DNA of 64,000 nucleotides from Streptococcus mitis (lineage in GTDB: Bacteria; Bacillota; Bacilli; Lactobacillales; Streptococcaceae): positions 62,001 through 126,000 of the forward strand of contig NZ_RJOB01000007.1 of NCBI RefSeq assembly GCF_003943935.1, given 5' to 3'. The first letter of the stretch is position 1; each line of letters opens with the position of its first letter. Of this stretch, positions 48,453 through 54,578 are shown one piece after another. Both the position numbers and the translations under genes were made by a program. The notes under the pieces were generated by a model. The model had not been told where the DNA came from and ran no database searches. It saw only the letters and a list, made by a program, of their open reading frames with translations.

Positions 48453-48632
48453 TTACTCTACTTGCTTTTTATTGACCTTATATCCTAGATAAAAGAGCCC
48501 AAATAAAACAGGGTAAATTTCTGGATAAAATAGGGTATTGATCGGATTTTTCAAAATCAAATACGTTGCGATGTAGATTATGAGCGATACGATAAAATAA
48601 CCCTCAGCAAAACCTAATAAAAATGTTTTCAT
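48453..48632 (-). CDS. Small two-helix membrane protein
   Basis: A 59-aa protein beginning MKTFLLGFAEGYFIVSLIIY, with a second hydrophobic segment around EIYPVLFGLFYLGYKV and the end NKKQVE. A strong AGGAG lies 5 bases before the ATG. It lies between the intact and the decayed bacteriocin cassettes on the same strand. Bacteriocin immunity or membrane accessory function is a guess from context. Confidence 0.65.
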   Translation of the reverse strand: MKTFLLGFAEGYFIVSLIIYIATYLILKNPINTLFYPEIYPVLFGLFYLGYKVNKKQVE

Positions 48633-48641
48633 AAGAAACTC

Positions 48642-48716
48642 CTAATTACCTGACAAGAATAGCGGAAAAACGCTGCCATTCACATACACAAAATCCTTTT
48701 GATTCATGTTTTTCAT
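48642..48716 (-). CDS. Very short frame after the 71-aa gene, doubtful
   Basis: A 24-codon frame (MKNMNQKDFVYVNG...) overlaps the stop of the 71-aa gene and ends at the ribosome site of the next gene. It has no double-glycine motif and only an overlap-type start. Listed because every neighbour is a small gene, but it may be noise. Confidence 0.25.
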   Translation of the reverse strand: MKNMNQKDFVYVNGSVFPLFLSGN

Positions 48717-48928
48717 TTATGATCTTGATTATTTTTTGACAAATCTTTGTAAAAAATACCAAAATATGCTGAGAAAAACAAACCAACCAAAGTCCATTGC
48801 CAATTAAAGGATACTAATGAACCTGTACGAATCACATGAAGTGCGACATTAAGAGTTATTCCCAACAAAGGACATATCGTGGCTAGTTTAGGTAACAATG
48901 TATTGAGATTAAGGTTGCGACTGCTCAT
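48713..48928 (-). CDS. Small membrane protein of the bacteriocin cluster
   Basis: A 71-aa protein with two membrane segments (around ICPLLGITLNVALHVI and WTLVGLFFSAYFGIFY) and a charged tail, KDLSKNNQDHK. The ATG is 3 bases after the stop of the double-glycine peptide gene at 48932, so they are coupled. A gene placed directly after a bacteriocin gene is commonly its immunity protein. No specific family recognised. Confidence 0.7.
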   Translation of the reverse strand: MSSRNLNLNTLLPKLATICPLLGITLNVALHVIRTGSLVSFNWQWTLVGLFFSAYFGIFYKDLSKNNQDHK

Positions 48929-48931
48929 TAT

Positions 48932-49087
48932 CTAACGCCCACGACGAGCCAAATCTGAACCAAATGTGTAACCAGCCCCAAATGCGCCAAATGCAATAGC
49001 ACTTAGGCCAAATATAATCGAAATAGGTTCAATTCCTCCTTCAATTACTTGCAAATCTTTCTCATCAACTACTTGAAATTTATCCAT
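48932..49087 (-). CDS. Double-glycine bacteriocin-like peptide, second peptide
   Basis: A 51-aa precursor: leader MDKFQVVDEKDLQVIEGG (18 aa) and a 33-aa mature part beginning IEPISIIFGLSAIAFGAF and ending DLARRGR. The mature part is hydrophobic with GxxxG-like spacing (GAFGAGYTFG), as in class IIb two-peptide bacteriocins. The start overlaps the end of the membrane protein gene at 49080 by 8 bases. With the peptide at 49301 it would make a two-component bacteriocin exported by ComAB. It is too short for routine gene callers. Confidence 0.75.
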   Translation of the reverse strand: MDKFQVVDEKDLQVIEGGIEPISIIFGLSAIAFGAFGAGYTFGSDLARRGR

Positions 49088-49286
49088 TCTTTTCTCCTTT
49101 ACTTCTATATAATAAAATGAATACCATTAAAAACAATGAAATTGTTGGTATATTAAAATTATCAAACCATGTAGGTAAGGGTAGCTTATTCACATCAGCT
49201 ACCAACCTGATAATTGTATAAGATATTGAACTAAGTAATACCATAAGCTCAGGCCAAATCTTCAGCATTAATTTAACAAATCTCAT
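49080..49286 (-). CDS. Immunity-like membrane protein between two bacteriocin peptides
   Basis: A 68-aa membrane protein (MRFVKLMLKIWPELMVLLSS...) with two hydrophobic helices and a basic end, RSKGEKNG. It is placed between the two double-glycine peptide genes, 14 bases after the first. A close paralogue is at 48144. I start at the ATG at 49286; a TTG four codons upstream is the alternative. Its position makes immunity the best guess. Confidence 0.7.
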   Translation of the reverse strand: MRFVKLMLKIWPELMVLLSSISYTIIRLVADVNKLPLPTWFDNFNIPTISLFLMVFILLYRSKGEKNG

Positions 49287-49300
49287 ATATAAATCCAAAA

Positions 49301-49498
49301 TTATGGTCGATTAGCATAATATCCTGCAGCTATGCCTGCACCTGCTGAAGCTGTAGCAAGCGCAGCTACACCTCCAATTAATTTCCAACTAATAACTACA
49401 CCACCAATAATAATTGGTGCAATTCCCCCATCCACATTCATCAACTCTTCTTCGGTAAGAGCTACAAAGTTCTGTTCCATTTTGTCAAAATTTGTCAT
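49301..49498 (-). CDS. Double-glycine bacteriocin-like peptide, first peptide
   Basis: A 65-aa precursor with a clear leader, MTNFDKMEQNFVALTEEE to VDGG (25 aa), carrying the conserved hydrophobic spacing before Gly-Gly. The mature part of 40 aa begins IAPIIIGGVVISWKLIGG and ends GYYANRP, with repeated GxxxG/AxxxG patterns. The ATG at 49498 has GAGGAG upstream. It resembles Blp/Cib-type class II bacteriocins that are processed by ComA-like peptidases; comA lies 2 kb downstream on the same strand. Confidence 0.85.
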   Translation of the reverse strand: MTNFDKMEQNFVALTEEELMNVDGGIAPIIIGGVVISWKLIGGVAALATASAGAGIAAGYYANRP

Positions 49499-49541
49499 CT
49501 TTTTTCTCCTCAATTTTTATGTTTTGTTATATCTTTAATGT

Positions 49542-49595
49542 TTAGCCTCTAAGCCACTTAAATAGCCAAGTTGGATAAATAGCTGAAATAATCAT
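49542..49595 (-). CDS. Tiny leaderless hydrophobic cationic peptide
   Basis: A 17-aa frame, MIISAIYPTWLFKWLRG, with a strong AAAGGAG ribosome site 7 bases before the ATG. It is rich in Trp and aliphatic residues, carries two Lys/Arg near the end and has no double-glycine leader. A TTCGAATA octamer lies exactly 33 bases upstream of the start. The neighbouring 20-aa frame at 49663 has the same arrangement and a similar core (IYP-W against FYPW). The pair looks like duplicated short peptide genes: leaderless bacteriocins, signals, or leader peptides. Confidence 0.55.
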   Translation of the reverse strand: MIISAIYPTWLFKWLRG

Positions 49596-49628
49596 TTCTA
49601 ATCTCCTTTCCTCTTCTTCTCACTTATC

Positions 49629-49636
49629 TATTCGAA
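49629..49636 (-). promoter_or_regulatory. cin-box-like octamer (ComX/SigX promoter), copy 2
   Basis: TTCGAATA on the minus strand, preceded by a T-run (TTTTTTT), differs in one base from the TACGAATA combox used by the competence sigma factor ComX. It is 33 bases from the ATG of the 17-aa peptide. No ordinary -35 is well placed. Expected effect: expression late in competence. Confidence 0.5.
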
Positions 49637-49662
49637 AAAAATTTCGAAAATGTACAACTAAA

Positions 49663-49725
49663 TTAAATTAAATTTATTTGAAAAATAATTTAGTAAACCA
49701 CGGATAAAAAATTGGTAGATACATG
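49663..49725 (-). CDS. Tiny leaderless hydrophobic peptide
   Basis: A 20-aa frame, MYLPIFYPWFTKLFFQINLI, with AAAGGAG upstream and a TTCGAATA octamer 33 bases before the ATG, identical spacing to the 17-aa peptide downstream. Very hydrophobic and aromatic with a single lysine. No signal or double-glycine motif. The matching leaders show that the two genes arose by tandem duplication and kept the same expression signals while the peptides diverged, which argues for selection at the peptide level. Confidence 0.55.
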
Positions 49726-49758
49726 AACTAGGCTCCTTTCTGTTTCCTCTTACTTATC

Positions 49759-49766
49759 TATTCGAA
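49759..49766 (-). promoter_or_regulatory. cin-box-like octamer (ComX/SigX promoter), copy 1
   Basis: TTCGAATA on the minus strand with a T-rich stretch just upstream, 33 bases before the ATG of the 20-aa peptide. A terminator for the upstream regulator gene lies between it and that gene, so the bacteriocin segment probably starts its own transcript here. Confidence 0.5.
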
Positions 49767-49773
49767 AAAGAAG

Positions 49774-49813
49774 TCAAAAAAATAAGAATATCAGAAAATT
49801 TTCCGACATTCTT
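49774..49813 (-). terminator. Terminator of the LytTR regulator operon
   Basis: On the minus strand AAGAATGTCGGAAAA pairs with TTTTCTGATATTCTT (two G-T pairs), followed by ATTTTTTTG. It ends the peptide-kinase-regulator transcript 30 bases after the regulator stop. Confidence 0.85.
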
Positions 49814-49843
49814 ATTGATAAATTCATTCAAATCTAACAGATA

Positions 49844-50575
49844 TTAGACATTGAGATGTTTTTTAAGGGTTCTTCTGGCTGTTCGTGATACGGGGAAGTG
49901 CAAGCCTTCTAACAAGGTCACTTCTGTGGCAGTCATCTCCTCAATAGCCTGTAAACTGACCAACGTATTGCGATTGGCATAGACAAAGTAATCTTTTTCA
50001 GCCTTAGCAGCGATATCCTTGAGACTGCCGTAAATGGTCTTGATAGAATGATTGGCATAATAGACCTTGATACGATGGGATTCCACTGAAGTTTCAAAGG
50101 CTAAAATCTCATGGTAAGGCAGAGTAAAACCCCGTCTTCCCTCAAAACTATAGGTGAAGAGACACATATTTTCCCTCTTATCCACTGCTAATACATAGTC
50201 CAAACAGCGCTCCAGCTGATAACGGTAATCCTCCTCAGACTGATCCTTGGAAATAAAATCCAAGGCAGACAAGTGGTAGCGAAAAGCTAGAGGCAAGGCC
50301 TCCGAGTGCGTAGACACAAAGACAATGCTTGTAAAAGGATCCTGCTCCCGAACCTGTTGAGCAACCTGAAAGCCCCGTTCACGCTCTCCATCAATCTCTA
50401 AATCCAATAAATAGAGCTGGTAATTGTCAAAATACTGAGAATACTTTTCAACATCTCCATAGTTTTTGGCAATATCAATCTCCAATCTTAAATTACGAGA
50501 GCGACCGATATCTAGTAAAGTCTGCTCTATCCGTCCCTGCTGGACTCTATCGTCTTCCAAAACTAAAATTCTCAT
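49844..50575 (-). CDS. LytTR-family response regulator (ComE/BlpR-like)
   Basis: A 243-aa response regulator. The receiver domain begins MRILVLEDDRVQQGRIEQTL, with the phosphoacceptor Asp in YLLDLEIDGERERG and the conserved Ser/Thr and Lys region in IVFVSTHSE and LDFISKDQS. The C-terminal LytTR DNA-binding domain spans about residues 140-243 (ILAFETSVESHRIKVYY, FVYANRNTLVSL, FPVSRTARRTLKKHL). It resembles ComE and BlpR but sits outside those loci. The ATG overlaps the kinase stop by 4 bases. Targets are probably LytTR direct repeats near this cluster, such as the site before comAB. Confidence 0.9.
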   Translation of the reverse strand: MRILVLEDDRVQQGRIEQTLLDIGRSRNLRLEIDIAKNYGDVEKYSQYFDNYQLYLLDLEIDGERERGFQVAQQVREQDPFTSIVFVSTHSEALPLAFRYHLSALDFISKDQSEEDYRYQLERCLDYVLAVDKRENMCLFTYSFEGRRGFTLPYHEILAFETSVESHRIKVYYANHSIKTIYGSLKDIAAKAEKDYFVYANRNTLVSLQAIEEMTATEVTLLEGLHFPVSRTARRTLKKHLNV

Positions 50576-51918
50576 TCCTCTCCCCCTCGTTTCTCATTCT
50601 TAAATGGCAATTCTAAATCTTGTCTAAAGGTCGTCTCTCCTAGTTGGGTATCTAAGTTTAAATCATAATGAAAAACCATATCCTCCAAGGTCGCTAAGCC
50701 CAGTCCACTGTGGTTTCCCTTGGTAGAGTAACCCTTTTGACTGAGAATGCTGGGATTCAGTTCTTCTTTCTTACGAGTGTTTTCAATGATAAAACGGACA
50801 CTCCTATCGCCTGCCAATAAAGCAACCCGAATCTGCGGATTTTCAGCCTCACTGGCTGCCTCTAAGGCATTTGTAGTGAGGATAGAGAGGATACGGATAG
50901 CCTCCAACATCGGCAATGTCAGCTCTTCAACAACCCCCACCGTCTCCAAACTAAAATGAATTCCCTGCTTATCTGCCACAATCATGGCTTTGGCCAAGGT
51001 ATTACGAATGGCTATGTCATGAATATTGTGAAGATTAAAGGCTGTGTAATCTGCCTTTCTCAGCTTTTCATTTGTCTTTAGAAAAACATCTTGATAAATG
51101 GTAGACACCTCAGCCATGTCTTGATTGGCTATGGCAGGCTCCATGCTGGCGACAATTCCTGCAAAATCATGACGGAAACCTCGAACTTCATCATAGAGAT
51201 GACCTAGCTTATCCACTATTCCTTGCAAGGAACGATTTTCATCTTCCTGTCTCTGAATGGTTTGCTCATCACGATAAACCTGCTCCAAATGCTTGATGTA
51301 AAAGAGCCAAGAGAAAAAGAGAATGAAAATCAGGAGAGAAATGGTCGTGTCAAAACGAACATAGAAAGAACTATTTCTATTGGTCATAAACGAAGAGAAT
51401 ATCCTAAATACAGTCAGAGGTAGGATAATGAAAAAACTCTTATGATAGTGGGTTTTGAAAGCATCTGAAAAGAATAAATCCAAATCCAAAGACCAACGCT
51501 TCATTATTTTACAACATAGAAATATTGACAATAAATCAAATACAGATCTATATAAGGTGGAAAACGAATCTACAAAACAACAAGGCTCACCGGATAATAC
51601 ACGAATCCAAATTGTCAAAAATAAATAACGAATACTCTGAAAGAAGAGAAAAAGATACAGAGAAAGAAAAAAAGCTTCCCCTTTTCTTTTATGCAATTCT
51701 AATAAAAAAACACAGTAAAAGAAGAGAATGATTCCTATATGGAATAATTCTCCAAATGTTTGACGAGCAGATAAACTAATTAAAAATACAAGGACCCAAT
51801 AACGTTTCTTATAAAATTCTGGGGAAATTTGAGCACCCAAATAAATAGTAGGCACCATGGTTGAAACGACTACCAACAGTATATATAGCACAGAAACTAA
51901 GAATTCTAAAATAATCAT
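50572..51918 (-). CDS. HPK10-type sensor histidine kinase (ComD/BlpH-like)
   Basis: A 448-aa peptide-sensing kinase. The N-terminal half (about residues 1-210) has six to seven membrane helices, and a cytosolic helix follows. The phosphoacceptor His is in VRGFRHDFAGIVASM, the family's altered H-box; the N-box-like TTNALEAASEAENPQI and G-box GNHSGLGLATLEDM follow. Kinases of this group (ComD, BlpH, AgrC type) sense secreted peptides. It lies 33 bases after the double-glycine peptide gene and overlaps the regulator start, a complete peptide-kinase-regulator unit. Confidence 0.9.
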   Translation of the reverse strand: MIILEFLVSVLYILLVVVSTMVPTIYLGAQISPEFYKKRYWVLVFLISLSARQTFGELFHIGIILFFYCVFLLELHKRKGEAFFLSLYLFLFFQSIRYLFLTIWIRVLSGEPCCFVDSFSTLYRSVFDLLSIFLCCKIMKRWSLDLDLFFSDAFKTHYHKSFFIILPLTVFRIFSSFMTNRNSSFYVRFDTTISLLIFILFFSWLFYIKHLEQVYRDEQTIQRQEDENRSLQGIVDKLGHLYDEVRGFRHDFAGIVASMEPAIANQDMAEVSTIYQDVFLKTNEKLRKADYTAFNLHNIHDIAIRNTLAKAMIVADKQGIHFSLETVGVVEELTLPMLEAIRILSILTTNALEAASEAENPQIRVALLAGDRSVRFIIENTRKKEELNPSILSQKGYSTKGNHSGLGLATLEDMVFHYDLNLDTQLGETTFRQDLELPFKNEKRGGEE

Positions 51919-51951
51919 AAATAAATCTGATCTCTAACGAATACTGTGAAT

Positions 51952-52098
51952 TTAAGCAAAGTGTCTACCCGTACTAAATAACTTATCGCACCATTTTACG
52001 GCATCTTCAAAAATCCCTCCACCATTCACTTCCTTCAATACCTCTGGGGTTAACTCTTCAAATTGTTCCAATTCTACAAATGTATTTTTCATTTCCAT
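51952..52098 (-). CDS. Double-glycine peptide pheromone candidate (ComC/BlpC-like)
   Basis: A 48-aa precursor in the position of comC or blpC, directly before the kinase gene. The leader MEMKNTFVELEQFEEL to EVNGG (27 aa) has the double-glycine processing motif and resembles ComC-type leaders (MKNT...LEQF). The mature 21-aa peptide begins GIFEDAVKWCDKLF and ends GRHFA; it has mixed charge, one Trp and one Cys. It matches no CSP or BlpC pherotype I know. A second ATG two codons in is an alternative start. AAGGAG lies 8 bases before the first ATG. Export by ComAB is likely. Confidence 0.8.
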   Translation of the reverse strand: MEMKNTFVELEQFEELTPEVLKEVNGGGIFEDAVKWCDKLFSTGRHFA

Positions 52099-52104
52099 GA
52101 CAGA

Positions 52105-52130
52105 CTCCTTTTCATTATTTTATAGATAAC
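52105..52130 (-). promoter_or_regulatory. Candidate promoter of the pheromone gene
   Basis: Minus strand TATCTATAAAATAATG contains a TATAAA -10 shortly before the ribosome site. No consensus -35 is seen in the sequence up to the preceding terminator, as expected if an activator such as the LytTR regulator is needed. No clear LytTR repeat could be defined by eye. Confidence 0.35.
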
Positions 52131-52150
52131 TCTATCCCCTGCTTCATCTA

Positions 52151-52195
52151 CAAAAGGCTTTAGTTTCCTTTTAAAATACAAGAAATCTAAAGCCT
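52151..52195 (-). terminator. Terminator of the choline-binding protein gene
   Basis: On the minus strand AGGCTTTAG pairs with CTAAAGCCT over a 27-base loop, followed by TTTTG. It separates the choline-binding protein gene from the pheromone gene. Confidence 0.7.
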
Positions 52196-52250
52196 CCTGA
52201 AAATGGTATATTGGTTAGAGTGTTAACAATTAGTTGTGAAGATATTATTT

Positions 52251-53444
52251 TTATTTAACCACGACCACTTTATAATATTCGTTTGAGTGTGGAGATTCAA
52301 TTTTAATTTTTTCACCATATAAACCATCAATTTCTTTATCAAGATAATCTGAAACTCCTGATGGCAAGCGTTTCATCTTAAGAATCTCACCAGATTGATC
52401 CGCATAGGCTAGAATGTGATGATGAGTAGTGGTTGCTCCATCATCAATTAATACAAAGTAACCTGTTTTGAGCTTACCTTGCTCATTTTCTAAATAGTAT
52501 AGTTTATTGTTATTGATTGTAAAGTTGGTAGCTCCAAGACGAAGTCGTGCACCTGGATTTTCTAAATAGACATCATTGCCAACTTTTTTAATCTCTGAAT
52601 AGGTGGTCATTGCTGGGATATTGACCACACGATGTCCATTTTCATCAAAGTAGTAGCGATTTGGTAAGTTTTGGAAGTTCTGTACAACTGCCTTAGGATC
52701 AATTTCTTGTCCTTCTTCTTTATTATCCACTAAAGCTAAGGTAGTATTTGCAACCACATCCCCATATTTATTAGAAAACTTTTTAAACTCTGGTTTGATG
52801 TACCAAGCATTTTTTTCAACAATGACTCCATCTTTTCTATGAATAAGATGATAATCATACCCGTCAGATAAAGTAACAATATTTGTGATAATTGTCTCAT
52901 CCGCTTGAGATTGTTCAACCTGGCTTGGGAGTTTGGTTAACAGATATCCATCCTTACCAATGACATAACTTTCCCCATCACTGGCTGGAACAGCTCTGTC
53001 TGCGACCATAGCACCTGATTTTTCAAAGTAAGACCATTTACCATTTGGAGTCGCCCATCCTGTTGCCATAGCGCCACTGCCTTTGAGGTAATACCATGTA
53101 GATCCTTCTTTGTACCAGCCAGTACGCATAGCGCCACTACTTGCGAGCGAATACCATGTGTTACCTTCCTTGTACCAGCCAGTACGCATAGCGCCACTAT
53201 CTGCTAGAGAATACCAAGTATTGCCGTCTTTGAGCCAACCTGTCTGCATTTTACCAGTGCTGTCGAAGTGATACCATGAGCCAGCATTTTGTACCCATTT
53301 ATCCTTAGCTAGACTGCCATCTTGTGAAAGATTCCAGTCAGAACCATTTTTAACCCAAGTATCTGCAGCCTGTGCTTGGTTGATAGATAAAAGCAGACCA
53401 GCACCTGCAAGCAAACCAAGAGTGAGTAGTTTAGATTTTTTCAT
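52251..53444 (-). CDS. Choline-binding protein with N-terminal repeats and unknown C-domain
   Basis: Secreted 397-aa protein from the ATG at 53444, chosen because AGGAGG is 8 bases upstream. The signal peptide ends at AQAA-D near residue 27. About six choline-binding repeats (GWYKEGNTWYSLASSGAMRT type) follow directly to about residue 160, several almost identical. The C-terminal 230 residues form a domain I do not recognise, rich in Tyr, Asp and Lys (DGYDYHLIHRKDGVIVEKNAWYI region). Placing the choline-binding module first is less common than at the C-terminus. It has its own strong promoter. Confidence 0.85.
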   Translation of the reverse strand: MKKSKLLTLGLLAGAGLLLSINQAQAADTWVKNGSDWNLSQDGSLAKDKWVQNAGSWYHFDSTGKMQTGWLKDGNTWYSLADSGAMRTGWYKEGNTWYSLASSGAMRTGWYKEGSTWYYLKGSGAMATGWATPNGKWSYFEKSGAMVADRAVPASDGESYVIGKDGYLLTKLPSQVEQSQADETIITNIVTLSDGYDYHLIHRKDGVIVEKNAWYIKPEFKKFSNKYGDVVANTTLALVDNKEEGQEIDPKAVVQNFQNLPNRYYFDENGHRVVNIPAMTTYSEIKKVGNDVYLENPGARLRLGATNFTINNNKLYYLENEQGKLKTGYFVLIDDGATTTHHHILAYADQSGEILKMKRLPSGVSDYLDKEIDGLYGEKIKIESPHSNEYYKVVVVK

Positions 53445-53502
53445 AGCCATTTCCTCCTTTATTGAATAGCTATAGGAGGGCTTCCCCTCTTTATTTAGCT
53501 AT

Positions 53503-53531
53503 ATTCTAATACTTTTCATAATCAAAGTCAA
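53503..53531 (-). promoter_or_regulatory. Strong promoter of the choline-binding protein gene
   Basis: Minus strand: -35 TTGACT (53526-53531), 17-base spacer, -10 TAGAAT (53503-53508). Downstream, GAGGG and CCCTC arms and an outer ATAGCTA/TAGCTAT pair form a dyad (about 53466-53506) that covers the start site and leader. Confidence 0.8.
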
Positions 53532-53556
53532 TAATATTGTGAAAAATTAGACAATT

Positions 53557-54408
53557 TTACCAATATCTACGAATTGTATTTTGATCCATTCCATATTGAT
53601 TCATATAAGAAACATATTGACCTGGACGTGGAGCATGAACTACATTTCCACCACCAACATAAATACCTACATGGTCATTTGTCCCTTCACCATTATACAA
53701 AATCAAATCTCCAGCTTGTTGAGAACCATTACTTACATAACTTCCTCCTGTTGCTTGATCATAGGTTACTCTAGGAATACTAATATCAAACTTAGCATGA
53801 ATAGCCATCGTAAATCCTGAACAATCTACGCCACTATTCAAATCTGTCCCACCCCAATCATATGGGACTTTCCCTACAAATGTCTTTGCATATTCACCAA
53901 GAGCTTGCCCACGATTTTCTACCCATACACCACTTTCTCTAAAGAAATATGGTGTACCATTCACACGTTGATAACCAGTGACCATAGCACCACTAGCAGA
54001 TAAGTAGTAATAATTGCCATCAGGTTGAATCCAAGTATTTTCTTTCATCCATCCTTGGTCATCAAAATAGTACCACTTGCCATCTAATTGTTCCCAATTT
54101 TTAGCATACCCACCTGAACCGTATTTAAACCACCATTTACCATTGGTTTGCATCCATGTTCCTTTCGGATCACGATATTGATTGAAAGCTTTCTTCTCTT
54201 GATTGCCCTCTGCTTGAGTTTCTTTATCTTCAAAACCAATCAATTTTACTTGATCAGCTTCTTCAGCTTTTATCTTGCCTTGATTAACTAATTGAGCAAT
54301 CGCTTCTTTCTCACTTGCTGACGGGGAATCAGCATAGGCTACCGTAGCATTTGCTAGGAGAACGCCTCCTGCAAGAACTAACAAACTAGAATAAAGATAT
54401 TTTTTCAT
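53557..54408 (-). CDS. Choline-binding NlpC/P60 cell-wall hydrolase
   Basis: Secreted 283-aa protein with a signal peptide to about residue 26, a charged linker, four or five choline-binding repeats (about 82-165) and a C-terminal NlpC/P60 domain. The catalytic Cys is in NSGVDCSGFTMAIHAK, the His in DHVGIYVGGGNVVHA. Such enzymes cut D-iGlu to Lys/DAP stem-peptide or bridge bonds in peptidoglycan. The choline-binding module directs it to the walls of its own or related species, the targeting logic of CbpD and LytA. It lies next to the peptide-signalling and bacteriocin cluster, on the same strand, with a TATAAT about 60 bases upstream. No ComX box is seen. Confidence 0.88.
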   Translation of the reverse strand: MKKYLYSSLLVLAGGVLLANATVAYADSPSASEKEAIAQLVNQGKIKAEEADQVKLIGFEDKETQAEGNQEKKAFNQYRDPKGTWMQTNGKWWFKYGSGGYAKNWEQLDGKWYYFDDQGWMKENTWIQPDGNYYYLSASGAMVTGYQRVNGTPYFFRESGVWVENRGQALGEYAKTFVGKVPYDWGGTDLNSGVDCSGFTMAIHAKFDISIPRVTYDQATGGSYVSNGSQQAGDLILYNGEGTNDHVGIYVGGGNVVHAPRPGQYVSYMNQYGMDQNTIRRYW

Positions 54409-54541
54409 CGTGAAAATCCTTTCTTTTTTCTCCTTTTTGGAGATTGATTTTTTCTGACTCTATTATATCCCTTATTTGTTCTCAGATTTCTACTGTCCCT
54501 AGAAAGACTAAATCTGTTCCTAAACGGTCATTTGAACCAAA

Positions 54542-54569
54542 GAAAAATTCCAAAGCAAATGCCTTGGAA
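54542..54569 (-). terminator. Terminator of the acetyltransferase gene
   Basis: On the minus strand TTCCAAGGC pairs with GCTTTGGAA over a short loop, followed by TTTTTC. It lies 10 bases after the stop at 54579. Confidence 0.85.
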
Positions 54570-54578
54570 CTTCGATTT

